The position numbers were made by a program, and so were the translations under genes. Below, in pieces: positions 44,069 to 53,881 of a stretch of 64,000 nt of DNA; position 1 is the stretch's first letter, and each line of letters opens with the position of its first letter. A model generated the notes under the pieces. It saw only the letters and a list, made by a program, of their open reading frames with translations, did no database searches and was not told the DNA's origin. Source of the DNA: JBARKJ01 sp049801375 (GTDB lineage: Bacteria; Nitrospirota; JACRHJ01); contig JBARKJ010000042.1 of NCBI GenBank assembly GCA_049801375.1, forward strand, positions 1-64,000, in the 5' to 3' direction.

Positions 44069-44761
44069 TTAGAAATTGGATTTAAAACGATAACCGACTC
44101 CGGGCTCGGTAAGGATATAACAAGGGCGGTCCAGATCCGGTTCGAGCTTGTGCCTGAGCTTGCTGATAGTTACGCGCAGGATATGCGGCTGCTCAAGGTA
44201 TGTTTCACCCCATATCTGGCTGAGTATTTGGCGGTGCGTGAGCACCTTACCGGCATGAGTGACCAATACCTTCAGCACGTCGTATTCCGTCGGCGTAAGC
44301 TGTAACTCCTTCCCTTTCACGAGAACCCTGCGCTTGGGCAGGTCCACTTCAAGCTCATCAATTTTATATACGGGCGCCGGGGCCTCCTGCACCGAATGCC
44401 TCAAGGCCACGCGCATCCTCGCCAACAGCTCCCCTATGCCAAAAGGTTTCGTAACGTAATCATCTGCCCCGGCGTCGAGGGCGGAAATCTTATCGCTTTC
44501 GCGTTCCCGTACCGTTAGTACGATTACGGGTGTCTTGGCCCACTCACGAAGACGATGTATGACCTCCAAACCGTCCATGTCCGGGAGCCCCAGGTCGAGG
44601 ATGATGAGGTCCGGCCGGAGTTGGGCTGCCGCCGCGAGCGCCTCCTGGCCAGTGCCCGCCTCATGGAGCGAGAACTCCCCCCCGCTAAGCGCGTTCCTCA
44701 GAAAGCGTTGGATGGCCTTCTCGTCGTCTACTATAAGGACTTTCGGCAGGTTCTCGCTCAC
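44069..44761 (-). CDS. kdpE: Kdp operon response regulator KdpE
   Basis: 230 aa OmpR-family regulator. Receiver (VLIVDDEKAIQR, phospho-Asp in ILDLGLP, Lys in VTKPFG) and winged-helix DNA-binding domain (LTPTEYDVLKVLV, VTISKLRHKL) are complete. GTG 44761 is chosen: AAGG sits 4 bases upstream and it starts 10 bases after kdpD. It would activate kdp transcription under low potassium or osmotic stress. Confidence 0.94.
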   Translation of the reverse strand: MSENLPKVLIVDDEKAIQRFLRNALSGGEFSLHEAGTGQEALAAAAQLRPDLIILDLGLPDMDGLEVIHRLREWAKTPVIVLTVRERESDKISALDAGADDYVTKPFGIGELLARMRVALRHSVQEAPAPVYKIDELEVDLPKRRVLVKGKELQLTPTEYDVLKVLVTHAGKVLTHRQILSQIWGETYLEQPHILRVTISKLRHKLEPDLDRPCYILTEPGVGYRFKSNF

Positions 44762-44771
44762 TCGCCTTGCC

Positions 44772-47435
44772 TCACTTTTCCTTCTCAGGTGCCAGAGGAA
44801 GCGCGACTGTAAACTTCGCCCCGCCATCTTTCCTGTTCTCCGCGCGTATCAGCCCGCCATGCGCCTCAACGATGCCCTTGCAGATGGCAAGCCCAAGCCC
44901 GGTGCCGCTGACGCCTTCAGGGCGATGGACGCGGTAGAACTTATCAAAGACACTCTGCAAGTCTTCTTCGGGTATCCCAAGCCCATGGTCGGCCACGGCA
45001 ACCTCCAACATATCCCCTTTTATTCTCGCAGTCAATTCTATATCGGAGTCTACCGGAGAGTATTTGAGGGCGTTGTCCAGGAGGTTGACGAGCACCTGCG
45101 TCATTAGCACGAAGTCCATCGGCACGAATGGCAGATTTCCAGGGACATTGACGTTAACTTTGGCGCTTGTCAGAAGCCCAAGGGCGGAAAGAGTCGAGCT
45201 GACCAGATCCTGAACGTCGTTCAGCTCCTTGTGGACCTTTAGCGCGCCGGATTCGATGCGGGTCATGTCGAGCAGGTTCCTGACAAAACGGTTTAGGCGG
45301 CCCGCTTCTCCAAGAGCGGTGTCTATAAGCTCGACTTTAGCATCAAGGTCCAGGCGGCGCCCTTCCTCCTTCAGGCTGCTCAGGGCTCCTGTAATAGAGG
45401 CAAGAGGCGTACGGAGGTCGTGGGATATGGAATTGAGCAGGGACTTTTCCAACTGCTCCGTAGCTTGCATTACTTGCTCTTTACCGGCTTCCTGGGCCAT
45501 TTTTCGGCGCTCTATGGCGACCGCGGCCTGATTGGCGAATGCTTCGAGTAACTGGCGCTTTTCAGGGGACAGACCACCCTCTCCAGGGTCTATCCCTATA
45601 ACTCCGACCACATTGCCTGCCGTCTGTAAGGGCACATAGAGCATATTGGAAGACCGGAGCGTGTCCGTAAACCGGCCCGCGGCTTTTCGATGCTCGAATA
45701 CCCAAAGCGCCACGGACTTCTCGTTCTCGTCAAGCACTACTCCAGGGCTTGATGCTTTTACATCCAGCCGCCCTTTTTCGGGAAGCAGGATCGCCGTCAT
45801 CGAATTAAGATTGCTGCTCACGTGCTGGATTATTACGGCCAGGATTTTTTCAAGGCCTGTTGCGGCAGCCAAATCGCGGCTCAAGGCATAGATGTTGGCT
45901 GTCTGCGCCTCCCTGATGCGAAGCGCCTCAGCTTGATTTCTTGCCCTCGAAACCAGGGTGCTTATGACGGCGCCAACTATCAAGAGCACTGCGAAGGTAA
46001 TGAAATACTCGGTGTCCGTCACTGCAAAGGTGAGGTGCGGAGGCACGAAAAAGAAGTCAAAGGCCAATACGCCGATGAGGGCCGTTGCCAGGGAGGGACC
46101 AAGACCGTAACGCAGTGCCGCGAGTACCACGGCCAACAGGTACAACATCACGAGGTTTGTCGGAGAAAGGAACCGGCTTGTAACCTCTCCTATGAGGGTA
46201 GCGGCCGCTACAAGCGCGAGGCTTTTTAAGTAGTCTGGCCAGGACGCCGTTACCTGCGGCATTTCTCTAACGACTTTTTTGTTTTTTCCAGCGGGGGAAG
46301 CGCTCACCACATACACGTCTATCGGCCCGCTTTGCCGTATGACCTTATCTACTACCGCGCCCTTTAAAAGCTCCTGCCACCTTGGTCGAATGGGCCTGCC
46401 CATTACTATCTTGGTCACGTTGTGCTTTTTCGCGTAATCAATGACCTCTTCAGCCACCTGCGTACCGGTAAGAGTCGCTGTCTTCCCGCCCATGCTCTCC
46501 GCAAGCCTTAAATAGTGCCATACTTTTTCGCGGTTCTCCTGGACAAACTTGTCGCTTCCGGGTGTCTCCACGTAAACCGCGAACCACTCGGCCTTTAACT
46601 CGTCCGCCAGCCTGCGGGTCCTCCTGATAAGCTTTTCGCTGAACGGACTGCCGCTTAAAAGGACAAGGAGCCTCTCTTTAGCGGGCCAGGGGCCGGGAAT
46701 TGAGAGGGTCTCCATGTAGGCCCGCATCTGCTCGTCCACCCTATCGGCCGTCCGCCGAAGCGATATCTCGCGAAGAGCCGTCAGGTTCCCTTTTTTGAAG
46801 AACTTGTCGATCGCCCTCGCAGCCTGCTCTGGGACATAGACCTTCCCCTCCCTGAGACGCTGAAGGAGGTCTTCGGGCGGGATGTCCACGAGCTCGATCT
46901 CGGAGGCTTCGTCAAGCAGGCGGTCCGGGACAGTCTCCCTGACGACGATCTCGGTTATCTGGGCCACGACATCATTCAGGCTCTCCAGGTGCTGGACGTT
47001 CAATGTCGTATAAACGTCTATTCCCGCGGAAAGCAATTCTTCTACATCCTGGTAACGTTTAAGGTGGCGGGAGCCGGGGGCGTTGGTATGGGCAAGCTCG
47101 TCAACTAAGGCTATTTTCGGTTTGCGCGCAAGAACGGCATCCGTATCCAGCTCAGGCAGAGTAACGCTTTTGTATTCCATCTGCCTTCTCGGGATTATCT
47201 CAAGGCCCTCAAGCATGGCCTCCGTCTCAGTCCTACCGTGGGTCTCGATATATGCGATGACAACGTCTATACCTTCGGCCTTCCGTCGGCGCGCGGCCTC
47301 GAGCATCGCGTAAGTCTTCCCCACGCCGGCGGCATAGCCGAAAAATATCTTAAGCTTGCCCCTCTCTCTGCCTTGTTCCTCGGCTTCGACCCGTGCTAAG
47401 AGGGCGTCGGGGTCTGGACGCGGTTTTTCAACCAT
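44772..47435 (-). CDS. kdpD: Potassium/turgor sensor kinase KdpD
   Basis: 887 aa. The N-terminal KdpD domain has Walker-like GVGKTYAM and VDELAHTNAPGSRH. A USP-like domain follows (about 250-370, GRPIRPRW). Four membrane helices lie at about 405-500, then a GAF domain (about 520-650), HisKA (SISHDLRTPLAS) and ATPase (NLLDNALKYSP, GTGLGLAICKG). All modules of E. coli KdpD are present. It follows the outer-membrane-type gene by 17 bases. Confidence 0.96.
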   Translation of the reverse strand: MVEKPRPDPDALLARVEAEEQGRERGKLKIFFGYAAGVGKTYAMLEAARRRKAEGIDVVIAYIETHGRTETEAMLEGLEIIPRRQMEYKSVTLPELDTDAVLARKPKIALVDELAHTNAPGSRHLKRYQDVEELLSAGIDVYTTLNVQHLESLNDVVAQITEIVVRETVPDRLLDEASEIELVDIPPEDLLQRLREGKVYVPEQAARAIDKFFKKGNLTALREISLRRTADRVDEQMRAYMETLSIPGPWPAKERLLVLLSGSPFSEKLIRRTRRLADELKAEWFAVYVETPGSDKFVQENREKVWHYLRLAESMGGKTATLTGTQVAEEVIDYAKKHNVTKIVMGRPIRPRWQELLKGAVVDKVIRQSGPIDVYVVSASPAGKNKKVVREMPQVTASWPDYLKSLALVAAATLIGEVTSRFLSPTNLVMLYLLAVVLAALRYGLGPSLATALIGVLAFDFFFVPPHLTFAVTDTEYFITFAVLLIVGAVISTLVSRARNQAEALRIREAQTANIYALSRDLAAATGLEKILAVIIQHVSSNLNSMTAILLPEKGRLDVKASSPGVVLDENEKSVALWVFEHRKAAGRFTDTLRSSNMLYVPLQTAGNVVGVIGIDPGEGGLSPEKRQLLEAFANQAAVAIERRKMAQEAGKEQVMQATEQLEKSLLNSISHDLRTPLASITGALSSLKEEGRRLDLDAKVELIDTALGEAGRLNRFVRNLLDMTRIESGALKVHKELNDVQDLVSSTLSALGLLTSAKVNVNVPGNLPFVPMDFVLMTQVLVNLLDNALKYSPVDSDIELTARIKGDMLEVAVADHGLGIPEEDLQSVFDKFYRVHRPEGVSGTGLGLAICKGIVEAHGGLIRAENRKDGGAKFTVALPLAPEKEK

Positions 47436-47452
47436 CCTTGCACCTCATGATC

Positions 47453-48202
47453 CTATGGAAAGTTTACATCCAACTGGGTATTGAAAGTCGGCTGGCCGCC
47501 GGTGGCCTTCCTGTTATAGATGTCGTAGCCTACGATAACCGCCACGTTCTTTGTAAAGTTCCAGGAGACGCCGAAATTCAGCGCGCCGAAAAGGTTGTCG
47601 CCGCCCTGATAGTCAACCGCCATCCAGAGCTTGTCGGAAATCTCGGTCATGGTGCGGTCCCAGGATAGGAGCACGCCGTTATTGTCGGTATTGCCGTACT
47701 GGTTCTTAAGAAGCGCGGCGTTGCCGATGTACCACCCGGCGGATATCCTGCCGACAATCGGGAACGTCCTTGCGGCAAGTGCGTACGAGATGGCGTAGTT
47801 CGTCTTGCTGGAGTATCCCAGGTCGTAAGAGCCTACCGCGAAGGCGGGCTGCCCTTTAAAAAAAGAGTCCTCCGGCGTAGCCAGCTTGGCGTTGAAGAAT
47901 ACCGGCCTGTCGTCCGCTGCGGCGCTTAAGCCACGGATGTAGTCCACGCCTATCTCCGCCTGAATCTTGTCGAACGGCAGGACGCCCGCAGTGATGCCCG
48001 CATCGTAAGCTATAGGCGAGTACGTTCCGTCCGGGTTCTTCTCCGTCCGGATATAGTCGTCGATGTCCAGATGGAGCGTCTTGAACGGCTGAATGTCCGT
48101 GGATGGTATCCATACCTGCGTGGATGGAGTGGCAAAAGCCGTCCCGGTTAAAGCAGCCATTAACACCCCCGCCAGCATGATACCGATAAACGTCCTTCTC
48201 AT
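47453..48202 (-). CDS. Outer-membrane-barrel-like protein in the kdp operon
   Basis: 249 aa from ATG 48202, where AGGAGG lies 8 bases upstream. A signal peptide (about 1-24, ALTGTAFA) precedes a chain with alternating beta pattern, many aromatic and glycine residues, and a C-terminal strand ending LDVNFP, as in outer-membrane barrels. No Cys. Its place between kdpC and kdpD suggests a role in potassium passage or sensing at the outer membrane. Function is unproven. Confidence 0.8.
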   Translation of the reverse strand: MRRTFIGIMLAGVLMAALTGTAFATPSTQVWIPSTDIQPFKTLHLDIDDYIRTEKNPDGTYSPIAYDAGITAGVLPFDKIQAEIGVDYIRGLSAAADDRPVFFNAKLATPEDSFFKGQPAFAVGSYDLGYSSKTNYAISYALAARTFPIVGRISAGWYIGNAALLKNQYGNTDNNGVLLSWDRTMTEISDKLWMAVDYQGGDNLFGALNFGVSWNFTKNVAVIVGYDIYNRKATGGQPTFNTQLDVNFP

Positions 48203-48296
48203 CTTTAGTGCCTCCTTTTCGAAATTCAAAACACCACTTCCATCACCTCTGTGATAAATATCTTGTAACCTGAGATATCCGAGTAAATCCCTTAAG

Positions 48297-49313
48297 CTAT
48301 TTCGGCTCTCCGTACATCTTGCACAGTTCGAGGTTGACTTCGAGCACATTGACAAACTTCTCGCCCACTATCCCGCCAAACGCCGCGGAGGCATTCTTCT
48401 GGAGTATAGTTTCAATCTCTTTTTTGACGCCGTCCGGGTTGCGTTTCCCGTCCGCCGCCCACTTGGAAGCTACCCGGTCGAGCTGAAGCTCTGCGTTCTG
48501 GAGCGATATGTGAGGGTCGAGCCCGGAGCCGGAAGCGGTCACCATGTCGCCGGGGACGTCCTGTAAATCTGCATCCGGATGGTCCTGCCGCCACATGTCG
48601 AAAAATATGGACTGGATGTCCGACCCTTCCTTGACCGGCTCGATGCCGGTCACACTCTTCCCGTCAGCTCCCGTGTGGGTAACAGCAGACGGGAACCTGC
48701 CGGGATTCTCCTTCGAGAAAGATTCGAAGAACACTACCGCCAGGTCTGCAGACTTAGGCTTCGGTGTGCCCGGGTTGTCCTTGACGAACTGCGCAACGAT
48801 GGCCTGGTGCGCTTTCGCCCAAGTGTCCACGTACGCTCCGTTTTTCGGGTCAGCGCCAACCCAGGCCTGGGCGAGGGAGTTGTGCATGTCCGCCCATTGG
48901 GCGACTATATGCGGGCCGCCCTGGAATATGTCCTTCCGGAACCACTCTTCGATGTCAGGCGCGACAGGCTTTCCGGCCTTGGGGCCGCTTTTGTAGTTAA
49001 CGATAGGCCCGAGCATACGGGCGACCCGGTCGCGCAGGGCGTAGTTTGAAGGAGCCAGGGCCGACGAGGCCGAGGCCGAGGCATCATAAGACGCAGCGGA
49101 CGGGCGCGGCTGGAAGTATTCGTCCTTTGTAAACGGCTGCGCAATAAGCTTTGAGCCGACCACTTTGCCGTCCGGCCCCTTCAGCATGCTTCCGTTGGCC
49201 TGGAACGGGAAAATGGTCTGCCCGACCGCCCACACCGCCAGCGGATAGATGCAGCAGCAGATGAACACTGCCAGCGCGAGAAGAAGAATACTTTTAGAAA
49301 GATATTTTAACAT
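48297..49313 (-). CDS. kdpC: Enlarged KdpC subunit of the potassium ATPase
   Basis: 338 aa; KdpC is usually about 190. One N-terminal TM (about 8-30) and the canonical start of the periplasmic domain (GSKLIAQPF, YFQPRPSAA) are present. The C-terminal GSGLDPHIS and LQLDRVA motifs follow. Between them about 140 extra residues (about 110-250) carry Trp-rich helical segments (WADMHNSLAQAW). ATG 49313 has GGAG 8 bases upstream; the open frame beyond it reads over kdpB. The gene is intact, so the insert is probably functional. Confidence 0.92.
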   Translation of the reverse strand: MLKYLSKSILLLALAVFICCCIYPLAVWAVGQTIFPFQANGSMLKGPDGKVVGSKLIAQPFTKDEYFQPRPSAASYDASASASSALAPSNYALRDRVARMLGPIVNYKSGPKAGKPVAPDIEEWFRKDIFQGGPHIVAQWADMHNSLAQAWVGADPKNGAYVDTWAKAHQAIVAQFVKDNPGTPKPKSADLAVVFFESFSKENPGRFPSAVTHTGADGKSVTGIEPVKEGSDIQSIFFDMWRQDHPDADLQDVPGDMVTASGSGLDPHISLQNAELQLDRVASKWAADGKRNPDGVKKEIETILQKNASAAFGGIVGEKFVNVLEVNLELCKMYGEPK

Positions 49314-49336
49314 ACTATTTCTCCGGAACATTTTAG

Positions 49337-51478
49337 TTAGCTGACCAGATGCAGGCCCACCATGACCATGTCTATCACCTTTATGCCTATAAAGGGTACA
49401 ACCACGCCTCCAAGTCCCCATACCAGCAGGTTCCTCCTTAACAGCGCGTCCGCGCCGAGCGCCTGGTAGCGCACTCCTTTTAAGGCGACCGGGATGAGCA
49501 TTGGGATGATGATCGCGTTGAAAATCACCGCGGACAGGATGGCGGAGGTCGGGGAGTGCAGGTTCATGACGTCGACCGCCTTCAGCCACGGCAGGGTCCC
49601 GGCAAAAAGCGCCGGTATGATCGCGAAGTATTTCGCCACATCGTTGGCTATCGAGAAGGTGGTCAGGGAGCCGCGGGTCATAAGAAGCTGCTTGCCGATT
49701 TCCACGACCTCGATCAGCTTGGTCGGGTCGCTGTCCAGGTCCACCATGTTGGCAGCCTCCTTGGCCGCCTGCGTTCCCGCGTTCATGGCAAGGGCCACGT
49801 CGGCCTGCGCCAGGGCGGGAGCATCATTGGTGCCGTCTCCCATCATGGCCACCAGCTTGCCCTCGGCTTGTTCCTTGCGTATGTAAGCGAGCTTGGTCTC
49901 AGGCGTGGCCTGGGCGATGAAGTCGTCCACCCCGGCCTTCTCGGCAATGGTAGCAGCCGTGAGCGGGTTATCCCCGGTTATCATGACGGTCTTCAGGCCC
50001 ATCTTCCTGAGCCGCTCGAACCGTGCACGCATATGCGGTTTAAGGATGTCTTCCAGCACTACGACACCCGCGACGCTGGACCCGTCGGCCACAACCAGGG
50101 GGGTTGCGCCCTTGGATGCGACGGAATTAACTAATTCGACGAGCCCTTCCGGTATGCTGCCATTATTGCCTTCCACGTACTTTATAATGGAATCTGAGGC
50201 CCCTTTGCGAACCTGCCGGCCGCCGGCAAGGTCGATGCCGCTCATGCGGGTCTGCGCAGTAAAGGGCACGAACTGCGCATCCTCCGGCACGCTTATACAG
50301 GTTTTGCTTTCCTTCTCAAAAAGCCTTACGATGCTCTTGCCCTCAGGCGTCAAGTCTGCTGCGGAAGCAAGCGCGGCAAGCTCTCCGACCTCTTCGGCTG
50401 AAAACTTCCCTACCGGCAGGAACTTCGTCGCGTGGCGGTCACCCATGGTAATAGTGCCCGTCTTGTCGAGCAACACGATATCGATATCGCCGGCGAGCTC
50501 CACGGCCTTGCCGCTTTTGGCTATGATATTGGCCTGCAGAGCGCGGTCCATGCCCGCGATACCGATGGCCGCGAGCAATGCGCCGATGGTTGTGGGAATA
50601 AGGCATACCAGGAGCGCGATAAGAGTCGGTATGTCTGTGCCGAGGCTCTTCAACGGCTCCTGCAGGCCAAGGTAGCCCATCATATACTGCTCGGCGTTCG
50701 CGGCCATGGGCCAGAGCGGGATGACCACTATAAGGAACACGAGCGTAAAGGCCGACAGCACGAGCGTAAGGGCTATCTCGTTGGGTGTCCGCTGGCGGAT
50801 AGCGCCTTCGACCAGGGCAATCATCTTGTCCAGGAATGATTCGCCGGCGCCTTGGGTAATGCGTACGACGATCCTGTCGGAAAGCACTACCGTGCCGCCC
50901 GTTACGGCGGAGCGATCGCCGCCCGCCTCGCGGATTACCGGCGCGGACTCGCCTGTTATCGCAGACTCGTTGACAGAGGCGACGCCTTCAATAATGTCTC
51001 CGTCGCCCGGGATGGTCTGCCCCGCCTCGACGACGACGACGTCTCCCTGCTTCAAAACCGCCGAAGATACCTCTTCTATTGCTCCGCCGTTCTTCCGGCG
51101 AAAAGCCACCGTGTCATGACGGGCCTGTCTCAGCGAGTCGGCCTGCGCCTTGCCGCGTGCCTCGGCCAGGGACGTGGCGAAATTAGCGAACAACACGGTC
51201 AGGAAAAGCCATGCGTCAAGCGTTATAAAATAGCTTACAGGCGCCTGGCTCGTCGAGCCGCTTACCGCGGCCTTCACTATATACAGCAAGGTCAGGATGG
51301 CGCCGATCTCCACGACGAACATAACAGGGTTATTCCACTGGAGGTCCGGCCTAAGCATGACGAAAGCGCGCTTCAGCGCCGACTTCGCCGTCCCGGCGTC
51401 CAGCAGCTTTATCTGCCGTGTGCGGCGCGTTGGCTGCGGCGGTCCTGAAAATAAATCAGCCGTATTTGGCTCAATCAT
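49337..51478 (-). CDS. kdpB: Potassium-transporting ATPase KdpB
   Basis: 713 aa P-type ATPase that powers high-affinity potassium uptake. The phosphorylation motif DKTGTIT, the TGES loop (AITGESAP) and the hinge MMGDGTNDAPAL are intact. Seven membrane helices are expected. It is slightly longer than the E. coli protein. It lies between kdpA and kdpC. Confidence 0.97.
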   Translation of the reverse strand: MIEPNTADLFSGPPQPTRRTRQIKLLDAGTAKSALKRAFVMLRPDLQWNNPVMFVVEIGAILTLLYIVKAAVSGSTSQAPVSYFITLDAWLFLTVLFANFATSLAEARGKAQADSLRQARHDTVAFRRKNGGAIEEVSSAVLKQGDVVVVEAGQTIPGDGDIIEGVASVNESAITGESAPVIREAGGDRSAVTGGTVVLSDRIVVRITQGAGESFLDKMIALVEGAIRQRTPNEIALTLVLSAFTLVFLIVVIPLWPMAANAEQYMMGYLGLQEPLKSLGTDIPTLIALLVCLIPTTIGALLAAIGIAGMDRALQANIIAKSGKAVELAGDIDIVLLDKTGTITMGDRHATKFLPVGKFSAEEVGELAALASAADLTPEGKSIVRLFEKESKTCISVPEDAQFVPFTAQTRMSGIDLAGGRQVRKGASDSIIKYVEGNNGSIPEGLVELVNSVASKGATPLVVADGSSVAGVVVLEDILKPHMRARFERLRKMGLKTVMITGDNPLTAATIAEKAGVDDFIAQATPETKLAYIRKEQAEGKLVAMMGDGTNDAPALAQADVALAMNAGTQAAKEAANMVDLDSDPTKLIEVVEIGKQLLMTRGSLTTFSIANDVAKYFAIIPALFAGTLPWLKAVDVMNLHSPTSAILSAVIFNAIIIPMLIPVALKGVRYQALGADALLRRNLLVWGLGGVVVPFIGIKVIDMVMVGLHLVS

Positions 51479-51551
51479 ATCGCACTCCTTTTTGCACTTT
51501 TATTTATTAAAAGGATCTTGCTATAAAATTCAAAAACATATCGACTCTCCA

Positions 51552-53381
51552 TTAGCCCCCGAACGGGATCGGGCCCAGATGTTCGGCTATGGGGCCCAGT
51601 ACTGCGACCGGCAGGAAGAGCAGAGCGCCGATTATGAGGGTCGTCCCCAGGATCAGGAACCCGAATGTAGGGCTGTCGTCGCGCAAGGTCCCCGGTCCGA
51701 ACGGTGCCTGCTTCTTTGAACCGAGGTATGCCGCCATTGCCAAGGGCGCGATAATCGGGAGAAAACGGCTGAATATTATAACCAGGCCCGTTGCGATGTC
51801 CCAGGGGATAGCTTCAGGCGAGGGAGTCAGGTTGTTATAGAAACCGTAAGTAACCCCCAGTCCGTCGAAGGCCGAGCCGTTATTGGCGGAGGCAGAAGAG
51901 AACTGATAAAGCATTTGCGAGAAACCGTGCGCACCTGGGTTGCTCACGGCCTTTTGTCCCCAGTCCGTCGCGGCGAAAAGTCCCGTGGGAAGGAGTATCA
52001 TCATAGGGTGTACCAGCAGTGCGAGCACCGCCAGCTTCACCTCGCGGGCTCCGATCTTTTTGCCCAGATACTCGGGCGTCCTGCCCACCATCTGACCGGC
52101 CAGGAATATCGCGATTATTATATACAGCAGCATGTTTATCATACCGACGCCCTTGCCGCCGAAGATGTTATTAAGCCACATCCCCGTCATGGGCGCCAGT
52201 GCGGCAACCGGGTTCAGGCTGTCCGCCTCGGCGTTTACAGCCCCGCACGTCACGTCCGTCGTAACCGCCGCGTAGGTGGCGCCAGCCGAAGTGCCGAAGC
52301 GCATCTCCTTGCCTTCGAGGTTGCCCGTATGCTGGTCCACCGGCAGGCCCGCGACCGCAGGCAGGGTTACCACGCGCTTTCCGCCTGGAGCCGTCTTGCT
52401 TGGGACGTAATAGGTCCTTGCCGCGGGGTGAGCCGTCAGGCCGGGGTTTGGCTTCAGGGTGTCGAAATAGACAGACCATACTATGGTAGCTGCCATCAGC
52501 GACAGCATGACGGCAAAGATGACGTAGCCATGCCGGGGCCGCCCGAGCATCCGTCCGTACATCATCACGAGCGCGAACGGGAATATCATCATGGAGAGGG
52601 TGTTTACGAAGTTGGAGGCCGCGGTCGGGTTTTCATACGGGTGAGCCGAGTTCATGCCGTAGAACCCGCCCCCGTTGGTGCCGAGCATCTTTATCGACTC
52701 GAATGCCGCGACCGGCCCGACCACGATCTTCTGCTTCTTGACCTCGCCTTTGTCCGTGGTCCCCATGGCCGCGGGTTCGAGCGTCGAGACTTCATGGTAG
52801 CTCTTGAAGGTCATCGGGCTGCCCTGGGCAACAAAAAACAGGGCGACGGCAAAAGCCGCCGGCACGAACATATATACCAGCACGCGCCACATGTCCACGA
52901 AGAAGTTACCGATAGTGGATGAGCCGCGTAAGGCCCGGATGATCGCCGTGAGAGCGCACAGGCCTATCGCGGCCGACACAAACAAATTAAATATGCCGAA
53001 GAATATCTGGCTGAAGTTCGACAGGTGCTGGTCTCCGGAGTAGTGCTGGAGGTCTGTGTTCGTCATGAATGATGCTACGCTATGGAATATAGTGCTCGGT
53101 GCCAGTATAGTCTTCGCGTCGGGGTTAAGCGGCATCCATGGCTGGAGCGACAGCACTATATAGCCGAATACGAACATTAGCGTATTGAAAAGGAGCAACG
53201 AGCCAGCATACTGCTTCCAGTTCTGAGGCCCGCTGTTAAGGCGCCTCTCAAACCAGCCAAATACCGGAATGGGTCGGTACTTTCCGTCCATTATCCAGGC
53301 CAGATACCGGCTCAACGGGAACGCAATCAAGGTCGCCGCGACGAGAAGGCCAATAGGGATAAACCATGTTTGCATGAACAT
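51552..53381 (-). CDS. kdpA: Potassium-transporting ATPase KdpA
   Basis: 609 aa with about ten membrane helices and four selectivity-filter-like loops (for example NTDLQHYSGD, GTNGGGFYGMNSAHP, GVTYGFYNNL). It binds and channels potassium. Start MFMQTW at 53381 or the ATG two codons later are both possible; GGAG lies about 11 bases before the first. Confidence 0.97.
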   Translation of the reverse strand: MFMQTWFIPIGLLVAATLIAFPLSRYLAWIMDGKYRPIPVFGWFERRLNSGPQNWKQYAGSLLLFNTLMFVFGYIVLSLQPWMPLNPDAKTILAPSTIFHSVASFMTNTDLQHYSGDQHLSNFSQIFFGIFNLFVSAAIGLCALTAIIRALRGSSTIGNFFVDMWRVLVYMFVPAAFAVALFFVAQGSPMTFKSYHEVSTLEPAAMGTTDKGEVKKQKIVVGPVAAFESIKMLGTNGGGFYGMNSAHPYENPTAASNFVNTLSMMIFPFALVMMYGRMLGRPRHGYVIFAVMLSLMAATIVWSVYFDTLKPNPGLTAHPAARTYYVPSKTAPGGKRVVTLPAVAGLPVDQHTGNLEGKEMRFGTSAGATYAAVTTDVTCGAVNAEADSLNPVAALAPMTGMWLNNIFGGKGVGMINMLLYIIIAIFLAGQMVGRTPEYLGKKIGAREVKLAVLALLVHPMMILLPTGLFAATDWGQKAVSNPGAHGFSQMLYQFSSASANNGSAFDGLGVTYGFYNNLTPSPEAIPWDIATGLVIIFSRFLPIIAPLAMAAYLGSKKQAPFGPGTLRDDSPTFGFLILGTTLIIGALLFLPVAVLGPIAEHLGPIPFGG

Positions 53382-53403
53382 TTTGTTTTAAGCTCCTTTT
53401 TCT

Positions 53404-53484
53404 TTAGAACCACTCAGGCCGTATCAGGGCCGTGACCAGATAAACAAATATAAAGGCCGTTACGGCCACAGTCAGATAAATCAT
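53404..53484 (-). CDS. kdpF: KdpF-like small membrane subunit
   Basis: 26 aa, one membrane helix (YLTVAVTAFIFVYLVTALI) with the typical RPEWF end. It stabilises the KdpABC complex in other bacteria. GGGGG lies about 8 bases before ATG 53484, and kdpA starts 22 bases after its stop. Confidence 0.88.
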   Translation of the reverse strand: MIYLTVAVTAFIFVYLVTALIRPEWF

Positions 53485-53497
53485 TAGCTTACCCCCT

Positions 53498-53593
53498 TTA
53501 AATTTTCTCGCAGCCCACCAGGAACAGGGCACACAACCCCATCCCCACCAGGCCCAAAAGGAACATTGCCGGAAGCCAAAATAAAAGATTCAT
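53498..53593 (-). CDS. 31-aa membrane peptide upstream of kdpF
   Basis: Starts MNLLFWLPAMFLLGL and ends FLVGCEKI: a single hydrophobic helix with a C-terminal Cys. GGAGG lies 8 bases before ATG 53593, and kdpF follows after 13 bases. Similar tiny proteins precede kdpF in some other genomes as I recall, without known function. Probably co-translated with the pump. Confidence 0.75.
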   Translation of the reverse strand: MNLLFWLPAMFLLGLVGMGLCALFLVGCEKI

Positions 53594-53635
53594 TGCAAAT
53601 CCTCCGTTTTACGACAATAAAGTGCTGTTTTAATA

Positions 53636-53664
53636 ATTAAAGAGTATAGCTTGCGGTATGTCAA
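53636..53664 (-). promoter_or_regulatory. Promoter of the kdp operon
   Basis: TTGACA (53659-53664), 17-base spacer and TTTAAT (53636-53641) on the minus strand; a second TTGACA lies 11 bases further upstream. The rest of the gap to 53880 is A+T-rich, where KdpE sites would be expected, but I see no clear repeat. Confidence 0.55.
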
Positions 53665-53881
53665 ATTGGTGTCAATAAACCAGGAAAGGATATCAAGATT
53701 TTATCAATTTTTACTTTGTCTCCCGGAATTAGTTAAATTTGGATAGAGAATTAGGGTATCCACCCACCCCCGCATCATCTAACGCACCAACAAGGCTCTA
53801 AGTTGTTGATTTCGTGTAGCTGCAATAGGCTAACACTGCATGAATGTGTCATTATATGCAATTCGATTTGGCGTTATCCGG

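Noticed and set aside
49314..49589. N-terminal extension of kdpC
   Set aside because: The extension overlaps the kdpB coding region in another frame; the KdpC membrane helix and ribosome site fix the start at 49313.
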